Part shown: in pieces, positions 8,944 to 16,293 of the stretch
How positions within the stretch are numbered: position 1 is the stretch's first letter
Layout of the letters: every line of letters begins with the position of its first letter
Assembly (NCBI GenBank): GCA_903944085.1
Contig: CAJAQO010000056.1
Coordinates: 1 to 38,398, forward strand
DNA length: 38,398 nucleotides
DNA from: an uncultured Verrucomicrobia subdivision 3 bacterium
Lineage (GTDB): Bacteria; Verrucomicrobiota; Verrucomicrobiia; Limisphaerales; UBA11358
Direction: 5' to 3'
Notes under the pieces: model-generated
The model's database searches: none
Told to the model about the DNA's origin: nothing
What the model saw: only the letters and a program-made list of their open reading frames with translations
Made by a program: the position numbers and the translations under genes

Positions 8944-9711
8944 TCAACTCGTCGCGGAGTTCTCGCGATATTCCCGCATCAACGCCAGCATCTCGCGCAC
9001 CGCATTTTCCAGCCCGGCAAAGACCGCGCGGCTCACCAAGCTGTGACCGATGTTCAATTCCACCAAGTGGGGCACGCGAAACAGTGATCGCAGATTTTCG
9101 TAATTCAGGCCGTGGCCGGCATTCACCTTGAGGCCGAGCGCGTGCGCCTGTTGCGCGGCTGAAATCAAACGCTGCAATTCCGTTTCCGCTTTCCGCTTTC
9201 CGCTTTCCGCTTTTGAAAATTCCTCCGCGAAAGCGCCGGTGTGCAGTTCGATGAACTGGCTGCCGATCCGCGCGCTGGCGGCGATCTGCTGCTCGTCCGG
9301 CGCGATGAACAAACTGACTTCGATGCCGGCATCGTTCATTTTTTTGCGTGTCTCGGTCAGCGATTTTTCAGCGGCGACGACATCCAGTCCGCCTTCGGTC
9401 GTCACCTCCAGCCGCCGTTCGGGCACAATGCAAACGATGTCCGGCTTCAATTTCAGCGCGATGTCCACGATCTCCGGCGCGTTCGCCATTTCGAGATTCA
9501 GCCGCGTCTGGATTTTTTCCCGCAACGCCCACACGTCGCGATCCTGAATGTGCCGTCGGTCCTCGCGCAAATGCGCGGTGATGCCGTGCGCGCCGGCCGC
9601 TTCGCAGAGCAGCGCCGCCGCGACCGGATCAGGCTCGCCGAACCCACGCCCACGATACCGCGCCTCGCGGATCGTGGCGACGTGATCAATGTTGACGCCA
9701 AGTTTGAGCAT
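8944..9711 (-). CDS. pdxJ: Pyridoxine 5'-phosphate synthase
   Basis: This cytoplasmic TIM-barrel enzyme condenses 1-deoxyxylulose 5-phosphate with 3-amino-2-oxopropyl phosphate to give pyridoxine 5'-phosphate, the last step of the DXP-dependent vitamin B6 route. At 255 residues it is slightly longer than usual (about 240). Diagnostic segments are [16 protein letters not shown] at the N-terminus, [47 protein letters not shown] and [13 protein letters not shown]. The extra length sits after [12 protein letters not shown], where [13 protein letters not shown] is encoded by a tandem 7-bp repeat (9183-9210). The start ATG at 9711 fits the family exactly. It begins 6 bp after the stop of the unknown secreted protein, so the two are probably co-transcribed. 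Confidence 0.96.
   Translation of the reverse strand: MLKLGVNIDHVATIREARYRGRGFGEPDPVAAALLCEAAGAHGITAHLREDRRHIQDRDVWALREKIQTRLNLEMANAPEIVDIALKLKPDIVCIVPERRLEVTTEGGLDVVAAEKSLTETRKKMNDAGIEVSLFIAPDEQQIAASARIGSQFIELHTGAFAEEFSKAESGKRKAETELQRLISAAQQAHALGLKVNAGHGLNYENLRSLFRVPHLVELNIGHSLVSRAVFAGLENAVREMLALMREYRENSATS
9183..9210. repeat. Four tandem 7-bp repeats inside pdxJ
   Basis: The heptamer TTTCCGC (GCGGAAA on the coding strand) occurs four times without interruption. It encodes the Lys/Arg/Glu/Ala/Ser-rich linker [10 protein letters not shown] in a loop of PdxJ. Because the unit is 7 bp, loss or gain of one or two copies would shift the frame, while a change of three copies keeps it. Confidence 0.95.
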
Positions 9712-9717
9712 GAAATT

Positions 9718-11232
9718 TTAGTGGCTGGGTGCCGGAACTGGCGCGGCCCGCAGCATTTGTTGCTGGTGCAGTTGTTTCAAGCGCGGGGAACGCGGCGGCA
9801 GTTTCAAATTGCAGCCGGGAAAATTTCCCGCCTCCAGCCAGTTGGCCAGCGCGAACAATTCCACCGCCGTGAAAATGCCCGGGGCCTTGCGCGTGAACGT
9901 GAGTTCCGCCGGGCCGGACTGCGTGATTTCCGTGTCCGTGTTGCCCAGCGCCGCCCCGGTTTTTTGCAGCCATTTGAACGCGGCGGACTCCGACTCAAGC
10001 TGCTTGTGCGAGGTGACCATCAGGCCGAACTGACTCACGTTGAGAAACTGCGTCATCCGTTCGGCGGTGATTTCCCAGTGATACAGCACGAGGTTTTGGG
10101 TGGCGAGCCGCTGAAATAATTCCGGCGGCAGCGGCTTGCTTTTGGGCGTGTTCGGAAACAGTTCGCCAAAAAGAAACTGCCCGGCCGGCTCGCTTAACGC
10201 CCGCAGATACGGCGCGATAAACGGCATGCCCGTGCAGCCGATTTCGTTGTTCGTCTGATCGAGCGTCATGGGTGAGACAAAATAATCGCGGGCATTGGCC
10301 GCCGCGACCGCCGGTGCCAGCCGCGCAAACGCCTGCGTCAGCGCGCTCGCCGCGTTCGGCACGGGAATGGCCGCAAAACTCTGGAACGGAAACGACGGCA
10401 GCGCCCACACGAACAGTTGGTTCGGCGCTGGCGAAATCTGGTAAGGCTGCGCCCACGGCTGCGATTGAAACCACGCCGCGAAGCCGCGCACGGCGGTGAA
10501 ACTGTTGAATGGCTGGTGCAGCGTGTTCGTCGGCACGCGCCACGGTTCGAGGCTGAGCGCGAGTTTGTCGGCGAACAAAAATTTTCCGTTGATGCGGAAA
10601 TTAGTGTCCGGCGCGGTGACGGTGAACTGGGTTTCCGGCAGGCCCAATTCCTTCAGCGTCGGATACCACTGCGCGAGGCGCGGCCAGTTCACATCCAAAT
10701 CCAGCCAGCCCGCCGGCGGAGCGGAAATTTTTTGCGCCAGCCGCTCGCCAAGTTTCAGCCGCGTCGGATCGGAATCAAAAATCAGCCAGCCGCCAGCGAT
10801 TTTGAAAGTCGCCGCTGCAAAAAACGATTTCAAATTCACCTGCCAAAGCTGGGCGCGCGGCGGATCCAACTTGATGGCGATGGCCACTTCCGGCTTGCCG
10901 TCCGCCGCGCTGCGCGCTTCCAAAAACCATTCCGCCGTTTGCAAATCGTCGAACAGCGGACGTAATTTCGCCGCGCCGTCGCCCACGCTGGCGTTGAGAT
11001 TCTGTTGCAGCCACCCGGCCAACCAAGCGGACAATTTGGCCGCCGTCTGTGCCCGCAAAGCCAGCGCTTCGGCGGAACAAAACTCGTTCGTGAACGCGGA
11101 CGCATTGGCGGCGGCGGAGATTTTTTGCGCGCCGGCAAAGTGGATTTGCGCGATCAAATCCGGCTGCGGCAGCGCGGTTCGCGCCGCGGGCGCGAAGAGA
11201 ACCAAGGCAAAAAGGACGGACAGGTTTTTCAT
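9718..11232 (-). CDS. Secreted protein of unknown function
   Basis: The ATG at 11232 starts a clear signal peptide (MKNLSVLFALVLFAPAARTALPQ); a further in-frame start 18 bases earlier (11250) adds only MAHKSP. The product is 504 residues, Ala/Leu/Phe/Pro-rich, with segments such as WLDLDVNWPRLAQWYPTLKELGLPETQFTVTAPDTNFRINGKFLF, a mostly beta/alpha layout and no catalytic motif I recognise. The C-terminal part includes FTAVELFALANWLEAGNFPGCNLKLPPRSPRLKQL. Repeated statements about surfaces and averages cannot be extracted from the sequence, so I give no function. It is first in the minus-strand run followed by pdxJ after only 6 bp. It is probably periplasmic. Confidence 0.7.
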   Translation of the reverse strand: MKNLSVLFALVLFAPAARTALPQPDLIAQIHFAGAQKISAAANASAFTNEFCSAEALALRAQTAAKLSAWLAGWLQQNLNASVGDGAAKLRPLFDDLQTAEWFLEARSAADGKPEVAIAIKLDPPRAQLWQVNLKSFFAAATFKIAGGWLIFDSDPTRLKLGERLAQKISAPPAGWLDLDVNWPRLAQWYPTLKELGLPETQFTVTAPDTNFRINGKFLFADKLALSLEPWRVPTNTLHQPFNSFTAVRGFAAWFQSQPWAQPYQISPAPNQLFVWALPSFPFQSFAAIPVPNAASALTQAFARLAPAVAAANARDYFVSPMTLDQTNNEIGCTGMPFIAPYLRALSEPAGQFLFGELFPNTPKSKPLPPELFQRLATQNLVLYHWEITAERMTQFLNVSQFGLMVTSHKQLESESAAFKWLQKTGAALGNTDTEITQSGPAELTFTRKAPGIFTAVELFALANWLEAGNFPGCNLKLPPRSPRLKQLHQQQMLRAAPVPAPSH

Positions 11233-11328
11233 CGGGCTTTTGTGTGCCAAAAATAGCGCAAATTAGCAATTTCAATCCACGGCCGGCGGCGCTTTGACTT
11301 GGGCGGACAAGCTGGCCGTCCATTGCCA

Positions 11329-11664
11329 TCAGACCACGGCCGGGCAATGCATTGATGTCGGCATTGTCGCGCCGCGCACGGCGAAAATGAGCAGGCCGGT
11401 TAAATAATTTTCCGCCGAAAAACCAGTTGTCACGCGACGCTTGCCGCCGCGTGCGTTTGCTGAAAACTTTACGGGCGACAGATAACAGAAGGAGAGAGGA
11501 CCATTACCCGCCGCCCGTTTGACCGGACAAAGTCTCGTCAAGCCGGTCAGCGTGATCGTGCGCGCCGGCGGGGAGAACATCACCGTCGTCCAGGCACCGG
11601 TGCCGAGGCAGATTTGCATCTCGTAACCACTGCGTTGGGAACCGGCGTCAGATGCAGTTATAAT
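11329..11664 (-). pseudogene. Degenerate fibronectin type III-like segment
   Basis: The minus-strand translation reads ITASDAGSQRSGYEMQICLGTG, then AWTTVMFSPPARTITLTGLTRL and KRAAGNGPLS. This follows the Fn3 pattern seen in small verrucomicrobial Fn3 proteins (a GYEVQI strand, W, then TLTGLTPG...VRVRAVGAAGPGPWS). The usual PG..Y.VRVRA part is scrambled and the rest of the protein is missing or unlike the family, so this is a fragment, probably non-functional. It sits between the unknown secreted protein and the heptad-repeat tract. Recognition is by pattern only. Confidence 0.4.
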
Positions 11665-11810
11665 AATGATGCTGCGGAAGCGTTATTATCCCATTTTAAC
11701 AGCACTCAAAATAGCAACCATTTGCCGGGCAACTGGTTGCCTCTGCCGAAGGGTTCCAAAACCGCTTTTTGGACGGTTTGGCAGCGGCCAAAAATGGCGC
11801 TGAGACGGTA

Positions 11811-12128
11811 ATGTCGCTGGGAAATGTGGGAATCAAACCATGTGAAATAACCGTTTCCCTCACGGATATTACCGTCTGAATCACTGACATTACCGTCTCG
11901 GTCACGGATATTACCGTGTCTGTCACTGACATAACCGTTTCCGCGACGGACATTCGCCAGTCCATCACCAACATTACCGTTTGGCTGACGGAGTTAACTA
12001 AGTCGGTCTTCGACATTACCGTTTCCGTGAGGGACATTACCGTCTCGATGACGGACATTACCGAATCCGTGACGGACTTAACCCCGTCAGCGCAGGGAAA
12101 TGTCCCGTTACCTTTGGACAGTGCCTAA
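11811..12128 (+). pseudogene. Heptad-repeat reading frame (ITVSVTD)n interrupted by a stop
   Basis: From the ATG at 11811 one frame reads MSLGNVGIKPCE, then repeated ITVSVTD-type heptads up to the stop at 12126-12128. One in-frame TGA (11877-11879) breaks it in the second heptad. Downstream of that stop the frame is open, and a shorter start exists at 11916. The antisense strand is also open across the tract (12058 to 11696) and reads TVMSVTE heptads without a stop, so it is not certain which strand, if either, was coding. No function is recognised; the regular Ile/Val-Thr-Ser pattern suggests a beta or fibrous repeat rather than an enzyme. Confidence 0.4.
11847..12098. repeat. Degenerate 21-bp tandem repeat, about 12 units
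   Basis: Units begin every 21 bp at 11847, 11868, 11889, 11910, 11931, 11952, 11973, 11994, 12015, 12036, 12057 and 12078. The consensus is near ATTACCGTxTCxGTxACGGAC; units at 11952, 11994 and 12078 are the most divergent. The period equals seven codons. A further copy of the core (GACATTACCGTCTC) occurs in opposite orientation at 11802-11815, giving a perfect 14-bp inverted repeat with 11886-11899. There are no unique spacers, so it is not a CRISPR array. Confidence 0.9.
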
Positions 12129-12242
12129 AACCAAGACGCCTTCGCGCACCACCGGCCGCTGAGTTGAACCACGAAGGCAAGAGTTGAATGCTCAAGCTCC
12201 GTTTTGCGGGATTATGCAGTTGGCGGCAGTTGAACTGGCGGG

Positions 12243-12333
12243 GACGCCGCGCTGCGGCGTCCGCGCCCGTAAAGCGGGCGCAATCGTGGCCAGCGGAGAA
12301 TTTCCCAGTTCCGTCCGGCGGCTTTACCGCCGG
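12243..12333. repeat. Three GC-rich hairpins upstream of the restriction-modification gene
   Basis: Three perfect short inverted repeats lie in non-coding sequence: GACGCCGC/GCGGCGTC (12243-12261), GCGCCCG/CGGGCGC (12263-12281) and CCGGCGG/CCGCCGG (12315-12333), with loops of 3-5 bases. Their style matches the palindromic elements found inside the downstream gene. They may be REP-like repeats or may affect expression of the operon; the distance to the chosen start is about 120 bp. Confidence 0.75.
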
Positions 12334-12454
12334 CGACAGCGCAGCGCGCTATCCCTATCGCCTGCTTCCGTCAACCGCATTACTCCGCCGTTTTGAGCAT
12401 TTCAAAAAGTTGACGCCGCCAAATTTCCGGCGCACACTCGCCGGGTTAAACGTC

Positions 12455-15400
12455 ATGCATCCGCTGGAAACTTATCTTGCCGAAATCGCCACGTTGCGCG
12501 GAGCGACCAAGGAAACCTCCGGTTATCCGGCGCTGGCGAATCTTCTGAACGCCGTCGGCCAGACGCTCAAGCCCAAGGTCAAGTGCATCATCCATCCCAA
12601 GAACAGCGGCGCGGGCATTCCCGACGGCGGCTTGTTTTTGCCCGACCAGTTGAAAAACCGGAGCGACGAAGAAATATTCCTTGATCAGAAACCGGCGCGC
12701 GGTGTCATCGAAGTCAAATCAACGGCTGATGAAATTGACGTCCTCGCCCAAACGCCTCAAGTCGAAAAATATCTCGCGCATTACGGACTGATTCTGCTGA
12801 CGAACTACCGCAGCTTCCTGCTCCTGAAACGCGGTGACAACGGCCAACCCATCCGGCTGGAATCCTTTCAACTCGCGCCGGATGAAAAATCTTTCTGGCT
12901 CGCCACCGTGCATCCGCGCAAGGCCGCGACCGAACTCGGCGAACGCTTTCTGGAATATCTCAAGCGCGTGATGCTCCACGCCGCGCCGTTGAACAATCCA
13001 AAGGACGTGGCCTTTTTCCTCGCGTCGTATGCGCGCGATGCGCGGGCGCGTGTGGAGGGCGCGGGCAATCTTCCGGCGCTCGCCGCCGTGCGGGGCGCGT
13101 TGGAAGAAGCGCTCGGCATGAAGTTCGAGGCCGAGAAAGGCGAACACTTTTTCCGCTCCACGCTCGTCCAGACGCTTTTCTACGGCGTGTTTTCGGCGTG
13201 GGTGCTCTGGCATAAGCAGCATAGTGGCACAGGCGTCTCGCCTGTGAGTTCCAAGCCCGATGACTCTGCCAGCGGCGAACCAAAACTCACGGGCAGGATG
13301 CCCATGCCACTATTTGATTGGAAATCCGCCGCATGGACACTCCATGTGCCGATGATCAAGGCGTTGTTCGAGCAGGTCGCCACGCCGACGAAGCTTGGCC
13401 CGCTCGGCCTCGTGGAAGTGCTCGACTGGACCGCCGCCGCGCTCAACCGCGTGGACCGCGCCGCGTTCTTTGAGAAATTTCTGGAGACCCACGCCGTCCA
13501 GTATTTCTACGAACCGTTCCTGGAAGCCTTTGACCCCGAACTCCGCAAGCAACTGGGCGTGTGGTATACGCCGCCGGAGATTGTGCAATATCAGGTCGCC
13601 CGCGTGGACGCCGCGCTGCGCGATGAACTGGACATTCCCGACGGCCTCGCCGACCCGCGCGTGTTCGTGCTCGACCCCTGCTGCGGCACCGGCGCGTATC
13701 TCGTCGAGGTGCTGCGGAAAATTTCCGAAACACTTTTGGAGGGTGGCGAAGGTGAAGCGTTGAATGCCGAAGCGATTAAGCAAGCCGCACAGGAACGTGT
13801 CTTCGGTTTTGAGTTGCTGCCCGCACCGTTCGTGGTGGCGCATTTGCAAATGGGTTTGCTCCTGCAAAATCTCGGCACACCTTTGGACGATTCCAAAAAC
13901 GAACGTGCTGCCATTTATCTCACCAACGCGCTCACCGGCTGGGAACCGCCTTCAGAAGCAGCCAAGAAGCAGCTCACGTTTGCCATTCCTGAATTCAAGC
14001 AGGAAAAGGAAGCGGCGGACGGCATCAAGCAGGAAAAGAAGATCATCGTCATCCTCGGCAATCCACCTTACAACGGCTACGCGGGCTTGGCCGTGGAAGA
14101 AGAACGGGATTTGAGCAATGCCTACCGCACCACCAAGCGCGCCGCCGCGCCGCAGGGACAGGGCTTGAATGATTTGTATATCCGTTTCTTCCGCATGGCC
14201 GAGCGGCGCATCGTGGAAAAATCTGGCGAGGGCATCATCAGTTTCATCTCCAATTATTCGTGGCTGGATGGTTTGTCGTTCACTGGGATGCGCGAGAAGT
14301 ATCTGGAGGTGTTTGATTCCATCACCGTGGATTGTTTGAACGGCGACAAGTTCAAGACCGGCAAGCTTACGCCCGAAGGCAATCCCGACCCCAGCGTTTT
14401 TTCAACCGAATCCAATCGCGAAGGCATACAGGTGGGCACGGCGATAGCGACGTTGGTGAAGCGGGGAGCGCGCCCGCCCCGGGCGCAGCCGATGACGCCC
14501 TCGTCATCGGCATCGGGCGTGTCGGACGAGAGCGGACGCGCAACCACGCGCGGGTTCGGCGCGGGGGCGCGCCGAACGACAGCCGGGGCGGCTGTGCTCC
14601 CCAAGGAAATTCAATTCCGCCATTTGTGGGGCAAGGACAAGCGCGGTGAGTTGCTGGCCACGCTCAACGAAGCGCCCAAGAAAATTTACACGCGGCTGAA
14701 ACCACCGCTGGAAGTCGGCCTGCCGTTTCTGCCGATGCAGACGGAAGCCGGTTATTACAAATGGCCGCTGCTCACGGGACTGCTGCCGGTCTCGTTTCCC
14801 GGTGTGAAAACCAGCCGTGACAACTTTCTCGTGGACGTGGAAAAGGATGCCCTCATCAAACGGCTGGAAAAATACTTTGATCCAGAAGTCAGCCACGAGG
14901 AAATGCGACGGATTGCTCCAAGCGTCATGGAGAAATCAGTTCAGTTCAAAGCCGAGCTTGTCCGTGACGGACTACGCAAGCGCGGCATATTGAAAAAGAA
15001 TATCATCCGATTTTGCTACCGCCCGTTTGATGTCCGCTGGCTTTATTGGGAACCGGAAACAAATTTGCTAGACAGAGGCCGTCCAGATTTTCTTTTTCAA
15101 GTTTTTGAAGGCAATGCCTGGCTGGAAGCTCGTCAAAAGCAAACGATGGATAATTTTGACCGCGGATATTTCATCAAAGTTCTCTCCGACAACTTTGGCA
15201 ATGGTCTTTCCAATTTTTTCCCGATGCTGCTTCGCGAGGATTTTGATGTTTCCGTATCGGCTTTGCGCGAAACGCCGGACTTGTTTTCGCCGCGCAGCGA
15301 TGGCGGCGGTGGCACTTCAAAAACCGCGATAAGACCCAATTTGTCCGACAAGGCGGCGGCTTACTCCGCCGGTTTGCGCGTCAAACCGGACACCTTGTTT

Positions 15401-16144
15401 TACCACACGCTCGCCGTGCTGCATGCGCCGGAATATCGCGCGGAAAATTCCGGCGCGTTGCGGCAGGACTGGCCGCGCGTGCCGTTGCCCAAGTCGCGCG
15501 AGGCATTGCTGGCTTCTGCTGAATTAGGCAGGCAAGTCGCCGCGTTGCTCGACACGGAAACGCCAGTTCAAAACGTGACGGCGGGAATAGTTCGCCGAGA
15601 ACTGGTGAAGATTGCCGTCGTTACCCGGTTGAATGCGAAGTTAAATCTTTCCCTCATCGCCGGTTGGGGCCACGCGGGACAAGGCGGCGTGACGATGCCC
15701 GGCAAGGGCAAACTGGAAACGCGCGGCTACACGGCGGAGGAATCGGCGGCGTTCGACGTGGCGCAGGCGTCCCGCCTGCGGGTTCACGAGGCGTCCCCGC
15801 CTCGTGAATCAGAACGTGAAACCGGCGGCGAGCCGCCGCCCGAACCCGCAGGCGGGACGCCTGCGCTACCTTTGCTCGGCTCCGCCACCCACGACATTTT
15901 CCTGAATGAAGCCGCCTGCTGGCAAAACGTGCCGGAACGCGTCTGGGACTACACCATCGGCGGTTATCAGGTCATCAAGAAGTGGTTGAGCTACCGGGAA
16001 TTTGAATTGCTCGGCCGCGCGCTCACGCCGGACGAGGCGCGGGAGGTCACGCACATGGCCCGCCGCATCGCCGCGCTGATTTTATTGCAGCCGGAACTGG
16101 ACAAGAATTATCAGGCCGTGAAAGCCACCACGGTTGATTTATGA
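12455..16144 (+). CDS. Single-chain restriction-modification enzyme, type ISP/IIG-like
   Basis: The ATG at 12455 starts MHPLETYLAEIATLRG, which resembles the family N-terminus; the open frame upstream lies in hairpin-rich sequence. The 1229-residue protein has an N-terminal PD-(D/E)xK nuclease (IPD57GG ... VIE86VK88), an N6-adenine methyltransferase with the SAM motif VLDPCCGTGAYL (about residues 405-416) and catalytic NPPY (536-539), then a C-terminal target-recognition part ending with TIGGYQVIKKWLSYRE and DEAREVTHMARRIAALI. This should cut unmodified DNA and methylate its own site. No SF2 helicase motifs are seen, so it is nearer to type IIG in organisation although the C-terminus is ISP-like. 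Three low-complexity insertions coincide with palindromic repeats. It is first in a tight operon with three downstream genes. Confidence 0.9.
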   Translation: MHPLETYLAEIATLRGATKETSGYPALANLLNAVGQTLKPKVKCIIHPKNSGAGIPDGGLFLPDQLKNRSDEEIFLDQKPARGVIEVKSTADEIDVLAQTPQVEKYLAHYGLILLTNYRSFLLLKRGDNGQPIRLESFQLAPDEKSFWLATVHPRKAATELGERFLEYLKRVMLHAAPLNNPKDVAFFLASYARDARARVEGAGNLPALAAVRGALEEALGMKFEAEKGEHFFRSTLVQTLFYGVFSAWVLWHKQHSGTGVSPVSSKPDDSASGEPKLTGRMPMPLFDWKSAAWTLHVPMIKALFEQVATPTKLGPLGLVEVLDWTAAALNRVDRAAFFEKFLETHAVQYFYEPFLEAFDPELRKQLGVWYTPPEIVQYQVARVDAALRDELDIPDGLADPRVFVLDPCCGTGAYLVEVLRKISETLLEGGEGEALNAEAIKQAAQERVFGFELLPAPFVVAHLQMGLLLQNLGTPLDDSKNERAAIYLTNALTGWEPPSEAAKKQLTFAIPEFKQEKEAADGIKQEKKIIVILGNPPYNGYAGLAVEEERDLSNAYRTTKRAAAPQGQGLNDLYIRFFRMAERRIVEKSGEGIISFISNYSWLDGLSFTGMREKYLEVFDSITVDCLNGDKFKTGKLTPEGNPDPSVFSTESNREGIQVGTAIATLVKRGARPPRAQPMTPSSSASGVSDESGRATTRGFGAGARRTTAGAAVLPKEIQFRHLWGKDKRGELLATLNEAPKKIYTRLKPPLEVGLPFLPMQTEAGYYKWPLLTGLLPVSFPGVKTSRDNFLVDVEKDALIKRLEKYFDPEVSHEEMRRIAPSVMEKSVQFKAELVRDGLRKRGILKKNIIRFCYRPFDVRWLYWEPETNLLDRGRPDFLFQVFEGNAWLEARQKQTMDNFDRGYFIKVLSDNFGNGLSNFFPMLLREDFDVSVSALRETPDLFSPRSDGGGGTSKTAIRPNLSDKAAAYSAGLRVKPDTLFYHTLAVLHAPEYRAENSGALRQDWPRVPLPKSREALLASAELGRQVAALLDTETPVQNVTAGIVRRELVKIAVVTRLNAKLNLSLIAGWGHAGQGGVTMPGKGKLETRGYTAEESAAFDVAQASRLRVHEASPPRESERETGGEPPPEPAGGTPALPLLGSATHDIFLNEAACWQNVPERVWDYTIGGYQVIKKWLSYREFELLGRALTPDEAREVTHMARRIAALILLQPELDKNYQAVKATTVDL
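13222..13312. repeat. Palindromic repeat element A inside the restriction-modification gene
   Basis: Arms at 13222-13250 and 13284-13312 are inverted copies of each other, 23 of 29 positions matching (TAGTGGCA..GGC type ends). Translated, it gives GTGVSPVSS ... LTGRMPMPLF, inserted between LWHKQ and DWKSAAWTLHVP, which would be continuous in family members. The same arm sequence recurs in dnaX (32499-32522), so it belongs to a dispersed family. Confidence 0.85.
14463..14602. repeat. Palindromic repeat element B inside the restriction-modification gene
   Basis: Outer arms 14463-14482 and 14583-14602 match at 17 of 20 positions as an inverted repeat. Inside are two perfect hairpins: GATGACG/CGTCATC (14491-14508) and GTTCGGCGCG/CGCGCCGAAC (14554-14577). 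It encodes a low-complexity Arg/Pro/Ser/Gly/Ala stretch (GARPPRAQPM to TTAGAAVLP) that interrupts the region following the methyltransferase core. The frame stays open throughout. Confidence 0.85.
15761..15866. repeat. Palindromic repeat element C inside the restriction-modification gene
   Basis: The outer arms are a perfect 25-bp inverted repeat (15761-15785 and 15842-15866, core AGGCGTCCCGCCT). Inside are CACGAGGCG/CGCCTCGTG (15785-15806) and GGCGGC/GCCGCC (15824-15837). It translates to AQASRLRVHEASPPRES ... EPAGGTPALP, a stretch with no resemblance to the enzyme family, inserted in the C-terminal recognition part. The frame is preserved. Confidence 0.9.
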
Positions 16145-16290
16145 CCCGCGCCGAAATGCTGGCCGAAGTCACGCGCCGCCGGACGGAAGCGCGGCGGCTG
16201 CGTTCGTCCGCCGGGGCGGAGCGGGCCACCGCCAAAGCGCATTTCGAGCAGGAACTTTTGGGCACGGCTTTGCCGGGCCAGGCGCAATGA
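16141..16290 (+). CDS. Small basic/helical protein of unknown function, translationally coupled
   Basis: A 49-residue frame (MTRAEMLAEVTRRRTEARRL, ending GTALPGQAQ) whose ATG overlaps the TGA of the restriction-modification gene (ATGA). The first 38 residues look like one charged helix, rich in Arg, Glu and Ala. The gap to the next gene is 3 bp. Such close packing on both sides, with a codon pattern like its neighbours, argues that it is real. No family is recognised. A role as a small partner of the restriction enzyme, such as an assembly or control peptide, is possible but unsupported; there is no helix-turn-helix pattern typical of C-proteins. Confidence 0.6.
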   Translation: MTRAEMLAEVTRRRTEARRLRSSAGAERATAKAHFEQELLGTALPGQAQ

Positions 16291-16293
16291 ACC

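Noticed and set aside
11847-12098. Possible CRISPR array
   Set aside because: Repeat units are contiguous 21-mers with no unique spacers, and no cas gene is in the window.
12188-12454. Extended N-terminus of the restriction-modification protein
   Set aside because: The upstream in-frame part runs through three GC hairpins and encodes Arg/Ala-rich sequence unlike the family; the start at 12455 gives the familiar N-terminus.
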